Below, in pieces: positions 1 through 11,000 of a stretch of 64,000 nucleotides of DNA. The notes below the pieces were generated by a model, which was given only the letters and a program-made list of their open reading frames with translations, was not told the DNA's origin and did no database searches. Position 1 is the first letter of the stretch. Every line of letters begins with the position of its first letter. Position numbers and translations under genes: made by a program. Origin of the DNA: Verrucomicrobiota bacterium (GTDB lineage: Bacteria > Verrucomicrobiota > Verrucomicrobiia > Opitutales > Opitutaceae); assembly GCA_023416735.1 (NCBI GenBank), contig JAEZGX010000030.1, positions 124,001 to 188,000 on the forward strand, written 5' to 3'.

Positions 1-759
1 ATGAAACGCAATCGCCTCCTCGCCGGCCAGGTCGCTGTGATCAGCGGCGGCGCCGGCGATATCGGACGCGCCATCGCCCGCCGCCTGCACGCCCAGGGCG
101 CGCGTATCGCGGTCGGCGATGTTCTTCCCGCCGCGAGGGTTCGCTCGCGCGTCTCAAAATTCCACTACACGGAGGTCGACGTCGCCGACGCCAACGCGAT
201 CGACGCCTGGCTCGCCCGCGTCGCCCGCGATCTCGGTCCGCCCACATTGATTATTCCCAACGCCGCCGTCGTCGAACTCGGCCGCGCGCTCAAAACATCT
301 CCGGAAGCGTGGGATCGCACCTTGAACGTCAATCTCACCGGCGCCTTCCTTCTCGCCCAACTTGCCGCTCAGCGTCTCGTCACCGCCCGCCGGCGAGGCC
401 GTATCGTCTTCGTCGGCTCCTGGGCCGCGCACGCCCCTCATCCCAACATCGCCGCCTACTGCACCGCCAAAGCCGGATTGCGCATGGCCATGAAATGCCT
501 CGCGCTCGAACTCGCGCCGCACGGCATCCTCGTCAACGAGGTCGCCCCGGGTCGGGTCGACGCCGGTCTCAGCAAACGCCTCTTCGATCAAACACCCGGT
601 TTCCGCCAGCGCGCCCGCGCCGAGGTTCCGTTGCGCTCACTCCTCGATCCCACCGAAGTCGCCGAGGGCGTCGCGTATTTGTGCCGGCCCGACAATCGCC
701 AGATGACCGGCGCCGTGCTGCTCCTCGATGGCGGACTTTCGCTCGTGCACGCCGTGTAA
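1..759 (+). CDS. SDR family NAD(P)-dependent oxidoreductase
   Basis: A 252-aa classical short-chain dehydrogenase/reductase. The nucleotide-binding glycine motif is at residues 16-22 (GGAGDIG). Asn111 and the catalytic Ser140, Tyr153 and Lys157 are all present, and the C-terminal GAVLLLDGG block is typical of the family. Substrate cannot be read from sequence; sugars, sugar alcohols and hydroxy acids are usual. The ATG lies at base 1 of the window, so an upstream start cannot be excluded. The next gene starts 6 bp after the stop, so the two are probably co-transcribed. A role as a sugar dehydrogenase feeding the pentose pathway genes at 11828-16330 is possible but only inferred. Confidence 0.9.
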   Translation: MKRNRLLAGQVAVISGGAGDIGRAIARRLHAQGARIAVGDVLPAARVRSRVSKFHYTEVDVADANAIDAWLARVARDLGPPTLIIPNAAVVELGRALKTSPEAWDRTLNVNLTGAFLLAQLAAQRLVTARRRGRIVFVGSWAAHAPHPNIAAYCTAKAGLRMAMKCLALELAPHGILVNEVAPGRVDAGLSKRLFDQTPGFRQRARAEVPLRSLLDPTEVAEGVAYLCRPDNRQMTGAVLLLDGGLSLVHAV

Positions 760-765
760 TCCATC

Positions 766-2163
766 ATGAGCACGCCGCATCCGCTGCTCACCACCGCGTT
801 TGTCGGCGAGATCGGCGTCGCCCGCGTCGACATCACGCCGCCTCTCGCCATCAACGCCCGCAACTGGGGCGCCGCCACGCACGACGTCGCCGAAGGCATC
901 CATCGTCCACTCACCGCCACCGTCCTCGCGCTTTCGTCGCCTGACGATCCGCACCCCTTCCTCCTCATCGCCGCCGACCTGGGTTGGTGGAAAAGCCGCG
1001 AAGATGAATTTTTCGTCCGCGGCGCCTTGATCGAAGCGCTTTCGATCAAACCGTCACGCGTCCTGCTCTCGCTCTCGCACACCCACGCCGGCCCGAATCT
1101 CTATCGCGAAGATCGCCACCAACCCGGCGGCGAACTCATCGAACCTTATCTCCTTACTCTTCGCGACAACCTCATCGCCGCCGCCCGCCACGCGCTCGCG
1201 CATCGTGCACCCGCTCGTCTGTCGTGGCGCTATGGTCGCTGCGACCTCGCTCAAAATCGCGATCTTCCGCACCCATCCGAATCACGTTTCATCGTCGGGT
1301 GGAACCCGCTTGAGCCCGCCGACGACACCGTTCTCGTCGGGCGCGTCGAAAATCTTAACACCGGCCACACCATCGCCACACTGGTCAACTACGCCTGTCA
1401 TCCCACCACGCTGGCGTGGAAAAACCGTCTGCTCTCGCCCGACTTTCCCGGCGCCCTGCGCGAGGTCATCGAATCCGCCACCCACGCGCCGTGCCTCTTC
1501 CTTCAAGGCGCGTCCGGCGATCTCGGCCCTGCCGCTCAACACGGCCACGATCCCGCGGTCGCCGACCAGCTCGGCCGGCGTCTCGGCTACTCCGCGCTCA
1601 GTGTGCTCGAAAGCTGGCCCGACGCTCTTCACGTCCTCGACGAGATCGTGGAGTCCGGCGCTCCCCTCGGCCTCGCTCATCTTGCTCCAGCGCCCGTGTC
1701 CTCCGCGCTCGTCGCCCGGATCGACGAGATCGCATTTGCCCTAAAACCTTCCGAGTCCATCGCCGACATCGAAGTCGCACTCTCGTCCTGCACCGACCGC
1801 GCCCTCCGCGAACGTCTCTGGAGGAAGCGCGCGATTCGCCGCATCGTAGGCGACGGCCCGATGTCCGCCATGCCGCTGTGGACTTGGCGCATCGGCGAGG
1901 CGTTGTTTTTCGCGCAACCCAACGAAGCGTATTCGTATTTTCAATATAACGTCCGCGCACGGCTAGCCCCGCGCCCCGTCGTCGTCCTGAACGTCACCAA
2001 CGGCTACGCCGGTTACCTTCCCCCGCGTTCGCACTACGACCGCGATCAATACTCCGTGTGGCAAACCCCTTTCACTGCCGCTTCACTCGAACAACTCACC
2101 GAGCAAGCCCTCGCCATCGCCGCTCGCCTATTGGAATCTTCACGTCCGCCGACGTCGTCGTGA
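766..2163 (+). CDS. Neutral/alkaline ceramidase-like hydrolase
   Basis: A 465-aa protein resembling the N-terminal catalytic domain of neutral/alkaline non-lysosomal ceramidases. It starts with GVARVDITPP, the usual opening of the family. SHTHAGP near residue 105 matches the zinc-binding HTH motif, ACHPTT near residue 210 matches the further histidine ligand, and GASGDLGP follows. It is shorter than full neutral ceramidases and no clear signal peptide is seen, so it may be cytoplasmic. Many verrucomicrobial and planctomycete genomes carry such short paralogs in carbohydrate clusters, where the true substrate is unknown. It follows the SDR gene by 6 bp. Confidence 0.8.
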   Translation: MSTPHPLLTTAFVGEIGVARVDITPPLAINARNWGAATHDVAEGIHRPLTATVLALSSPDDPHPFLLIAADLGWWKSREDEFFVRGALIEALSIKPSRVLLSLSHTHAGPNLYREDRHQPGGELIEPYLLTLRDNLIAAARHALAHRAPARLSWRYGRCDLAQNRDLPHPSESRFIVGWNPLEPADDTVLVGRVENLNTGHTIATLVNYACHPTTLAWKNRLLSPDFPGALREVIESATHAPCLFLQGASGDLGPAAQHGHDPAVADQLGRRLGYSALSVLESWPDALHVLDEIVESGAPLGLAHLAPAPVSSALVARIDEIAFALKPSESIADIEVALSSCTDRALRERLWRKRAIRRIVGDGPMSAMPLWTWRIGEALFFAQPNEAYSYFQYNVRARLAPRPVVVLNVTNGYAGYLPPRSHYDRDQYSVWQTPFTAASLEQLTEQALAIAARLLESSRPPTSS

Positions 2164-2208
2164 TCGCGCCGATCTCGCCGTGAAGAGTCCTCCCTCTCTC
2201 CGCCTGTT

Positions 2209-3039
2209 TTATTTCCTCGCGCTCGGCGGTCGGCCAAACTTTCGCCGATACGCCTTCGAGAAATAAAGGGGATCGGCATATCCCACTTTCGCCGCCACCT
2301 CCTTTACGCCGAATATCCCGCGCGCGAGAAAGTCCTTCGCGCGCGCCAATCTCAGATCCTGCAGATACCGAATCGGCGTCATCTTCAGGTGCTCGATAAA
2401 CATCCGCCGCAAGGTCGAGTTCGACATCCCCGCCGTTCTCGCCACGTCCTCGATCGTCACTCCCGGATCCGCCGAACGAGCATCGATCACCTCCAGCGCT
2501 CGCTGCAGCCGCGCCGGTCGCGTCGCTCCTTCCGGCGATTCGCCGGCCAGCGATAAATTCCCCAACAGTCGAATCAGCGCCGCCTTCAACATCGTCGTTC
2601 GCAACGGATCCGCCGTCGCCCGATGCCATCGCACCGCCTCGCCAAACGCGTTCGCACTCCATTCGAGACTTGGTCCGCGCATCACTTCGAGCACCGGCGC
2701 TTTTCCGAAACGACGAAACTCCTCCCTGCCTCCAACATCGAGCGACACACACGCATACCTCGCCTCCGTCCCCGCCAGATCCGCGCGATTGCCGTGGTGC
2801 GCATTGATCCACGCGACGTCGCCTGGCTCCAGTTCCCGCTCCCGCTTTCCCACCTGCAGCACGAATCGCCCGCGCAACACCAGCACCAGTTCCAACAGCG
2901 CGCGCGGTTCCGTCTGCAACACGTCCGCTTGCTCTGCTTCTGCAAACACCAGCGGCACCGCGCTCTGCCGATCCAGCCAGCCGATCAGATCCTTCACCGT
3001 TGTGATCGTTTTCTCCATGCTTCTGCCGTTTTCCTCCAT
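2209..3039 (-). CDS. AraC family transcriptional regulator
   Basis: A 276-aa regulator with an N-terminal cupin-like effector domain (about residues 15-130) and a C-terminal AraC double helix-turn-helix. The latter shows TIEDVARTAGMSNSTLRRMF and, further on, VAAKVGYADPLYFSKAYRRKFG, the classic second HTH. Two in-frame ATGs are possible, at 3039 and 3018; the second gives MEKTITT. The gene is divergent from the cupin/oxidoreductase pair with only about 56 bp between them. It is therefore a good candidate regulator of that pair in response to a sugar or related ligand. Its stop is 46 bp from the convergent ceramidase-like gene. Confidence 0.92.
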   Translation of the reverse strand: MEENGRSMEKTITTVKDLIGWLDRQSAVPLVFAEAEQADVLQTEPRALLELVLVLRGRFVLQVGKRERELEPGDVAWINAHHGNRADLAGTEARYACVSLDVGGREEFRRFGKAPVLEVMRGPSLEWSANAFGEAVRWHRATADPLRTTMLKAALIRLLGNLSLAGESPEGATRPARLQRALEVIDARSADPGVTIEDVARTAGMSNSTLRRMFIEHLKMTPIRYLQDLRLARAKDFLARGIFGVKEVAAKVGYADPLYFSKAYRRKFGRPPSARK

Positions 3040-3095
3040 GGGACCATGCTTGATAAGCCATCGCCCGCGACGAAAAAATCCATTTCTCGCCCGCT

Positions 3096-3434
3096 ATGCC
3101 CATCATCCAAGGAAAGAACGCCAACCACCCCACCAACGATTTCACCTACTGGGGCCTCACCCGTTTCCAGCAGGGCGAACGCAACATCACCAAGCCGCAT
3201 TTTCACGACTGCGACGAATACGTCTTCATGATCGAGGGCCGCATGCACATGCGCTCCGAGGGGATTGACTACATCCTCGAACCGAAGGACGTGCTCGTGA
3301 CGCGCATGGGCGACGTCCACGAGGTCGTCGAGATCCTCGAAGACACCGTTTACTTCTGGGCGGAGGGCCCCCTGCGCGGCCTCAAACGCGAAGGTCATCT
3401 CGCTCCGAAGCTGCCGCGCTCCCTCGTATCATGA
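3096..3434 (+). CDS. Cupin domain protein
   Basis: A 112-aa single-domain cupin. The metal-binding motif 1 is at His35, His37 and Glu41 (KPHFHDCDEY), and motif 2 has His75 in MGDVHEV. Such small cupins bind a metal and act as isomerases, dioxygenases or sugar-binding proteins; the reaction cannot be assigned here. The stop codon overlaps the next gene's start by 4 bp (ATGA), implying translational coupling with the Gfo/Idh/MocA oxidoreductase. Both lie divergent to an AraC regulator. Confidence 0.85.
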   Translation: MPIIQGKNANHPTNDFTYWGLTRFQQGERNITKPHFHDCDEYVFMIEGRMHMRSEGIDYILEPKDVLVTRMGDVHEVVEILEDTVYFWAEGPLRGLKREGHLAPKLPRSLVS

Positions 3435-4507
3435 AATCCATTACCCTCGCAGAACTCGGCCTTCCGTCCCAATTGCCCCTCCCTCGGCGCCGCGACTGGC
3501 GAATCGGTGTGATCGGTCTGGGCGGCATTTCCCGCGCCCACTTGCCCGCCTACCGGGCCGCCGGCTGGCAAGTCGTCGCCGCGTCCGATCTCGATCCCGC
3601 GCGACGCGAGGCCGCCGCTCAGGACTTCGGCATCGCTTCACTTCACGAGGATTATCGTTCCGTGATCGACGATCCGCGCGTGGAGGTGATTTCCCTCCTC
3701 ACGCAACCGAGCGTCCGCGAAGAAATCGTCGCCGCTTGCGCCGCCGCCGGAAAACCTCTCCTCACCGAGAAACCGCTCGCCCTCGATTTGGCCGCCTGCG
3801 AGCGCATGATCGCCGCCACCGCCGCCGCCAACATCCCGTTCGCCGTCAGCCAGAACTATCGCTGGCTCCCCGCGCCTTTCGCCGCACTGGGCCTCATCCG
3901 CGCCGGTTGGATCGGCCACCCTTACTTCGCCAAGATCGAACTCCACGGCACCCAGGACCGCGACTTGGCCGAGCACCCGTTCTACAGCACGTGCCGCGAT
4001 TTTCTCACCGTGCAGTGGAACAGCCATCTCGCCGATCTCGTTCGCGGCTTCATGGCTCGCGACGCCCAACGCGTGCTCGCTCGCACCAGCCGCATGCCGC
4101 AACAGGCCTTCGCCGCCGATAATTTCCTCACCAGTCTCATCGACTTCGGCGCCGAGGGCACCGCGCTCATCGTGCACAACGAATTGCATCGCGGCGGCCT
4201 CAACTCCAACGAAGTTCGTATCGAGGGCGACGAGGGCACGCTCAGCTTTCCCCTCTGGGGACAAACGCTCACGCTTCGCTCCGATCGTCTCGGCCCCGAA
4301 CCTCGCACCCTCGACTGCACGCCTGAAGGTTTTCTCGACAGTTTCTGCGGCCCAATGGCCGACCTGCTGCTTTCGATCGAACAAGCACGCGAACCGCTCG
4401 TCAGCGCCCGTCGCAACGTCGCCACGATTCGCCAGATTCTCGCCGAAGATCTGTCGGCTCGAAACCGCGCCCGCTGGGAGCCGCTGCAGCTTTCGCGCTA
4501 CGCGTAA
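3431..4507 (+). CDS. Gfo/Idh/MocA family oxidoreductase
   Basis: A 358-aa NAD(P)-dependent oxidoreductase. The Rossmann motif IGVIGLGGISRAHLP is at about residues 25-39, and the family signature EKP is at residues 113-115 (TEKPLAL). A C-terminal alpha/beta domain of normal size follows. Members act on sugars, inositols and sugar derivatives. Start ATG overlaps the cupin stop by 4 bp, so the two are probably a functional pair. The specific substrate is unknown. It ends the first carbohydrate cluster; a 547-bp gene-free stretch follows. Confidence 0.9.
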   Translation: MKSITLAELGLPSQLPLPRRRDWRIGVIGLGGISRAHLPAYRAAGWQVVAASDLDPARREAAAQDFGIASLHEDYRSVIDDPRVEVISLLTQPSVREEIVAACAAAGKPLLTEKPLALDLAACERMIAATAAANIPFAVSQNYRWLPAPFAALGLIRAGWIGHPYFAKIELHGTQDRDLAEHPFYSTCRDFLTVQWNSHLADLVRGFMARDAQRVLARTSRMPQQAFAADNFLTSLIDFGAEGTALIVHNELHRGGLNSNEVRIEGDEGTLSFPLWGQTLTLRSDRLGPEPRTLDCTPEGFLDSFCGPMADLLLSIEQAREPLVSARRNVATIRQILAEDLSARNRARWEPLQLSRYA

Positions 4508-5054
4508 ACGCACCCGAGAGCGCGGCCCGTCCGCTTTGCCGCGTTAGCGCCAGACCTCGCTGTCCGGTGCCAATCAGGCGTTTGTGCGCCCGCCTTCCGG
4601 CAGGACATTTTCTTACCGATACCTCCTTAGGGAATCCCTGAGGCGACTCCGAGCAGTTACCCACCTTATACCCCAGGGAATCCGCCCGTGATAGAACAGT
4701 CACCGTCCGCGGCGCACCGCGAGCACTCGTTGTCCTCAACCGCGCCGCGGGTTCTTCACGCCCGCTTCAATGACTTCATTTTTCCCGCCGCGGCCGCATC
4801 CGCCGGTTCGCTCCCGCTTCTTCAGCTCGCGCGTTTCGCCGTCTCGCAGCGCGAGCTCGCGCGTCTGTTCGATCGGCCACCCGCGCTCTCCAGCGCCGAC
4901 CACCGAGGAGAGTTCCCGCGCGGCGCGCAAGTGGGTCGCTTCCTCGCACAATCGCTCAGGGAAAAGAGCACGCCCTGCCGACGATCCCTCGCGGAGCATC
5001 CCTGTCCATCAGGCAAACCGTTCGGATGCCCGTCCTTCTTTCACTTCCCTTCCA
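4508..5054. other. Gene-free region upstream of the giant secreted protein
   Basis: This 547-bp stretch has no convincing gene. An open frame continues upstream of the next gene to 4770, but it has no signal peptide until the Met at 5055 and looks like high-GC read-through. The region holds an imperfect palindrome near 4625-4643 and a second copy of its half-site (CAGGGAATCC) at 4674-4683. It probably carries the promoter and regulatory sites of the 5055-11756 gene, but no clear sigma-70 promoter was identified. Confidence 0.6.
4625..4643. promoter_or_regulatory. Imperfect palindrome, possible operator
   Basis: A 19-bp palindrome reading CCTTAGGGAATCCCTGAGG, with one T/G mismatch between arms and a central A. 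The half-site AGGGAATCC recurs in direct orientation at 4675-4683, 32 bp further on. This arrangement suits a dimeric repressor or activator upstream of the giant secreted protein gene. Alternatively it could be an RNA hairpin. No known regulator consensus is claimed. Confidence 0.35.
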
Positions 5055-8000
5055 ATGAATCTCCGCTGCTTCTTCGTCGCTACGTGCGCACTCCTCGCCG
5101 CCGCGACCGCTTCCGCATACAACTTCTCTCTGAGCCAGCTGCAGGGCGTGACATTGACCCAGTCCACGTCCCTCCAATTCGGCCCCGATCACCGGCTCTA
5201 CGTTTCCCAAGTCGATGGCGTGATCAAAGCCCTCACGATCCAGCGTCTCGGGCCCAACAACTATCAAGTCACCGCCACCGAGAACATCGAGCTGGTCAAA
5301 AACATCCCGAACTACGACGACAGCGGCATCCGCAACTTCGCCCTGAACAAGCGCCAGGTCACCGGCATCCTCGTCGTCGGCACCGCCGATAATCCGATCA
5401 TCTACGTCAGCTCCAGCGATCCTCGCATCGGCGGCGGCAGCGGCGGCGAAAACGACCTCAATCTCGATACCAACTCCGGCATCATCTCGCGCCTCACGCG
5501 CGTGAATGGTTCCTGGACCAAGGTCGACATCGTCCGCGGCCTGCCGCGCTCCGAGGAAAATCACGCCAACAACGGCCTGCAGCTCGATCCGGTCACCAAC
5601 ACGCTCTACGTCGCGCAAGGCGGCAACACCAACGCCGGCGGTCCTTCCATCAACTTCGCCTACATGGGCGAAACGACTCTCGCCGCCGCGATCCTTTCGA
5701 TCGACTTGAACGCGATCGAAGCGCTTCCGATCAAGACCGACCCCTACGGCCAAAAATACCTCTACGATCTTCCCACGCTCAACGATCCCAACCCGTCCCG
5801 CGCGCACAATCCCGACGGCTCCGACGTCAACGATCCGTTCGGCGGCAACGACGGTCTCAACCAGGCCAAGCTCGTTCCAGGCGGTCCCGTCCAGGTTTAC
5901 TCCCCCGGCTGGCGCAATCCTTACGATCTCGTCATCACCAAAACTCCCGGCCGCGAGGGTCGCATGTATTCCTTCGACAACGGCGCCAACGTCGGTTGGG
6001 GCGGCTATCCGAAAAACGAAGGACCCGGCGGCACCGTCACCAACGAATACGTCGAAGGCGAACCCGGCACCGTCAACGACAAGGACGGCCTCTACCGCGT
6101 CACTCCCGGCTTCTATCGCGGCCACCCGAATCCGCTCCGCGCGAATCCCGCGGGCGCCGGTTGGTTCCACTTCGACTCCTCCAAGCCGCCGGGCTCGCAG
6201 AAAATCTTTTCGCTCACGCCTACGTCCGACTGGCCCGCCGTGCCCGTTTCCATGGCTAATCCGGTCGAGGGCGACTTCCGCCTTCCGGGTGCCGCCGACG
6301 GCGCTCTTCTCACCTACACCGAATCCACCAACGGCCTCACCGAATACGTCGCCACCAACTTCGACGGCGAAATGCAGGGCAACCTCATCGCCGCCGGCTA
6401 CGACGGCAAACTCCTCCGCATCGCGCTCTCCGCCGATGGCAACTCCGTCACCAACGGCGTCGAATTCCTCGCCACCGGTTTCGGCAACCAACCGCTCGAC
6501 GTCACCGCCCCCGATCCCGGCCACGGCGCGCCTTTCGTCGGCACGATCTGGGTCGTCCACTACTCGCCCGCCAAAATCACCATCCTCGAACCCGCCGACT
6601 TCGACTCGCCGGGCGGCGCCAATTGCACGGGCATAAACTCCTTCGACGTCGACGAGGATGGCGACGGCTTCAGCAACGCCGACGAAATCGCCAACAACTC
6701 CGATCCGTGCTCCGGCGCCATTCGTCCGCCCGACTTCGACGGCGACAATGTCTCCGATCTGCTCGATCCCGACGACGACAACGACGGCATCCCCGACCTG
6801 CAGGATCGCTTCCCCGTCGATCCGTTCAACGGCATCAATCTCGCCACGCCACTTCACTACGAGCTCTTCAACGACTACGGCGTTGGCTTTTACGGCGTCG
6901 GCTTCACCGGGCTCATGATGAATCCGGGCGAAAATTATCTCCAGCGCCGCAGCCCCGATAACATCATCGCCGGCGGCACCGCGGGCCTCTTCACCATCGC
7001 GCAGGCCGGCACCGGCACGCCGCGCGGCTCCGCCAACTCCCAAAAGGACGCCTATCACTTCGCGATCCCGTCCAACGCCTACACGCCGCCTTACCTCGTC
7101 AGTATTCGGCTCGCCGGTCCGTTCTTCAGCAGCACGCCCACCGGTTCGCAGCGGCAGGGCGTTTACGTCGGCAACGGCGATCAGAACAACTACGTCTCCA
7201 TCGCCCTCCACGCCAACAACGGCGCCGGCGGCATCGAGGTCGTGCACGAATCCGGCGGCTCCATCGTCGCCGAAACCATCTATCCTTTCCCCCAACTCGA
7301 CGCCTCCTCGATCGTCGATCTTTTCTTCCAGATCGATCCGGCCGACGGCACGATCCTTCCGCTTTACCAACTCGAGGGCGAAACCGCTCTCACCGCTCTG
7401 GGTTCGCCCATCTCCGTCGGAGGCTCGCTCCTCGACGCCATCGCCGGCCCAAGCCCGCTTGCCATCGGCGCCTTCGCCAACCGCGGCAGCAGCGATCCCG
7501 CCTTCCCCGCCACGTTCGATTACTTCGATGTCGCCCCGGTCTCGTCCACCGCCATCGCGAAGATCACCGTCGATCCGACCGGCTCGAACATGGCCACGTC
7601 GAGCACGTTCAACAGCGGCTCCTTCAAAATCGAAAATCTCTCGACCGGCGGTCAGCAGATTCAACACGTCCACATCGATATCAGCACGTCCGTGCTGCCC
7701 GATCTGGTATTCGACACCAACGGCGCCGCCGGCGATCCAGTCGCAAAAGACTTCACGCCCAACAGCGCGACCGGCGGCGTCGTTCTCGCCAGCGGCAGCG
7801 CGACGCAACCGCACAATGGCGTCGACGCCAACGACGGCTTCGAGGCCGTCACGATGAACTTCTCCGCCTTCCCCGCGAACGGCGTCTTCACGTTTTCCAT
7901 CGATATCGATCCCAACAACGTCAAGGGCGTCGCCCAACCCGGCGAACGCGACTCCGCCAGTGTCTCCGGTCTCGAACTCGCCGGCGCCACGGCCACCGTC

Positions 8001-11000
8001 ACATTCAACGACGGCTCCACTTTCCGCACGCGTCTCGGCCGTATCGAAAACAGCGTCGACGGTGCCTACGGCTGGCTTCGCGCCGACCAGCCGCCGCAAC
8101 CGTCCCTCGCCATCATCGGCCAGACGTCGCCTTTCACCACGAATCAAGCGGCCCAAACCGTCCGCGTCTTCGGACCGCCCGGCCTCAATGTCTCGCTCGT
8201 GATCCTCGAATCCGGCCTCTACCTCGGCGGCGTCCCGGGCGGCGGCTACAACGTTCAGCCTTACGACACCAACACGATCATCAAGGTCACCGAAAAGTCC
8301 GCCGTGATCGCCGAGCCCGGCTACATCGACATCCCCGTTACGCTCACGCAAACCGAGCTCAAGGCCGGCTACAACTTGATCACCGCCACGCTCGCCTCCG
8401 GCACGATCAAGGGTCCCGCTTCGCGCACGCTCATCGCCCGCTACGACCCGACTTACACCGGCGGCGACACACAACCGCCCACCGCGCCGGGCAATCTCGC
8501 CGCGTCGAGCATTACGTCCCGCAGCGTGTCGCTCAGCTGGTCCGCATCGACCGACAACATCGGCGTCGTGGCCTACGACGTTCTGCGCAACGGCACTCTG
8601 CTCACCACCGTATTGGGACTTAACTACACCGACATCGGTCTCGACCCGAACACCACGGTGAACTACTCCGTCGTTGCACGCGATCCGAGCGGCAACACCT
8701 CGCCCGCCGCGACCACGTCCGCCACGACACTTGTCCGCGGCGCCGTCGCGCTTCGCGTCAATATCGGCGGACCGTCCTTCGTCGACAGCTTCGGCGCCAC
8801 TTGGGCCGCCGACCACGGCTCCAACACCGGCATGACGTCGAGCACCACGCAGTCGATCGATCGCACCATCGACGACACGATTTTCAAAACCCGCCGCCTC
8901 GACTCCCAAGCCTCCGCGCCCGACTTGATCTATTCGTTCAACGTCCCGAACGGCGACTACGAGGTGCAGCTCTTCTTCTCCGAAAACGACACCGCCAACG
9001 CCGCGGTCGGCAAACGCCTGTTCGACGTCTCGCTCGAGGGCACCCTCGCTCTCGATAACTTCGACATCTTCGCCAGCGCCGGCGCGCCGTTCACCGCCGT
9101 CATCGCCACCGTGACCACGTCGGTCGCCGACGGTCAGCTCAACATCCACTTCGGCCGCGTCACCGGCAACCCGCAGGTCAACGCGATCAAGGTTATCGCG
9201 CTCCCGCCCGCCGAAAGCATCCCGCCGTCCAAGCCCGGCAATCTCCACACCGTTAACATCACCGCGAGCGCCATCAGCCTCGAGTGGGACGAGTCCACCG
9301 ACAACGTTGGCGTCACTGGGTATCAGATTTCCCGTGACGGCATCGTCGTTCAAACCGTCTCCGGGCTCTCCTTCACCGATACCGGCCTCGCCGCCAACAC
9401 GACTTACCACTACGAGGTCAGCGCCCGCGACGCCGCCGGCAACTTCTCCGAGCCCGCCACGTTGAACGCCACCACGCTCGAGCCTTCGGGCAACGACACC
9501 ACGCCGCCGTCCGCGCCCGGCGCGCTCGCCTTCTCGAGCGTCACCGCCACGTCGGTCACGCTTACCTGGACGGCCGCCACCGACAACGTCGGCGTCACCG
9601 GCTACCGCATCTCGCGCGATGGCGTGCTGCTCGACACGACCGGCGCGCTCACGTTCACCGACTCCGGGCTGTCACCAAATACCGAATACGACTACGCGGT
9701 TGTGGCCGTCGATGCCGTGAACAATGCTTCCACGCCGAGCGCCGGCAGCATCACCACCGCCAGCGCACCCACTCCTAACGCTATCCGCATCAACGCCGGG
9801 GGCGGGTCCTACACCGACAGCCTCGGCCACACCTGGGCGGCCGACACCGGCTATAACACCGGCACCGCCAAAGCTTGGCCCAACACGCTTACCGTCAGCG
9901 GCACGAGCGATCCCGTTCTGTTCCGCAGCGAGCGCTACGACCCCGCGCCCAGCCCCGAGCTTTCGTATGACTTCAACGTTCCGAACGGCACCTACCTCGT
10001 TCGCCTCCACCTGGCCGAAACGTTCGCGAATACGTCAGGCCCCGGCTTGCGCATCTTCGATATCGATATCCAAGGCGCGCGCGCCTTCGACGATGTCGAC
10101 ATCTTCGTCCGCGCCGGCGGCGCCAATATCGCCGTCGCCCTCGAGAAAGCGGTCACGGTTTCGTCCGGTAAACTGACGATCACTTTCCTTCACCAGGTCG
10201 AGAATCCGAAGGTCAACGCGATCGAAATCATCCCGACGGGCGGCACGCCGGCCGACACCCAGCCGCCCTCCCAACCGGGCCCGCTATCGTTTACGAACGT
10301 GAGCGCCACCAGCGTCACCCTCGGCTGGACCGCGTCCACCGACAATGTCGGCGTCACCGCCTATCGCGTCTCGCGCAACGGCACGCAGATCGGCACCACC
10401 GCCACGTTGTCGTTCACCGATGCCACCGTCGCGAGCAACACCACCTATTCGTATTCCGTCGTCGCCGTCGACGCCGCCGGCAATGTTTCCACCGCTCGCA
10501 CCGGCTCCGTCACCACCGACCCCGCGCCCCCCGCACCCAATATAGCTCTCCGCATCAACGCCGGCGGTCCCACCTACGTGGACTCGATCGGCAACACGTG
10601 GTCCGCCGATTTTGGCTACAACACCGGCAAACCCTCCGCGGACTCCGCCACCGTCACCGGCACGCCCGATCCGCAACTTTTCAAGACGCTGCGCTTCGAC
10701 GATGTCGCGACTCCGCACCTCGTTTACGCCTTCAATGTTCCCAACGGTAGTTATCTCGTCCGCCTCCACCTCGCCGAAACGAGCGGGAGCGCGAAGGCTC
10801 CCGGCAAACGTATCTTCGATGTCGATATTCAGGACCTCCGCGCATTCGACGATGTCGACATCTTCGTCCTCGCCGGCGGCGCCAACAAAGCCCTCATCCT
10901 CGAATCCGAAGCCGAGGTCACCAACGGCCAAATCGCCATCAAGCTGATCCCGCAGGTCAACGTTTCGCGCATCCACGCGCTCGAAATCCTCTCGTTGGAT

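Noticed and set aside
4956..9410. 1,484-aa open frame on the minus strand opposite the giant protein
   Set aside because: It is a high-GC shadow with Gly/Val/Asp/Arg-rich low-complexity composition; the plus-strand frame has clear domains and a signal peptide.
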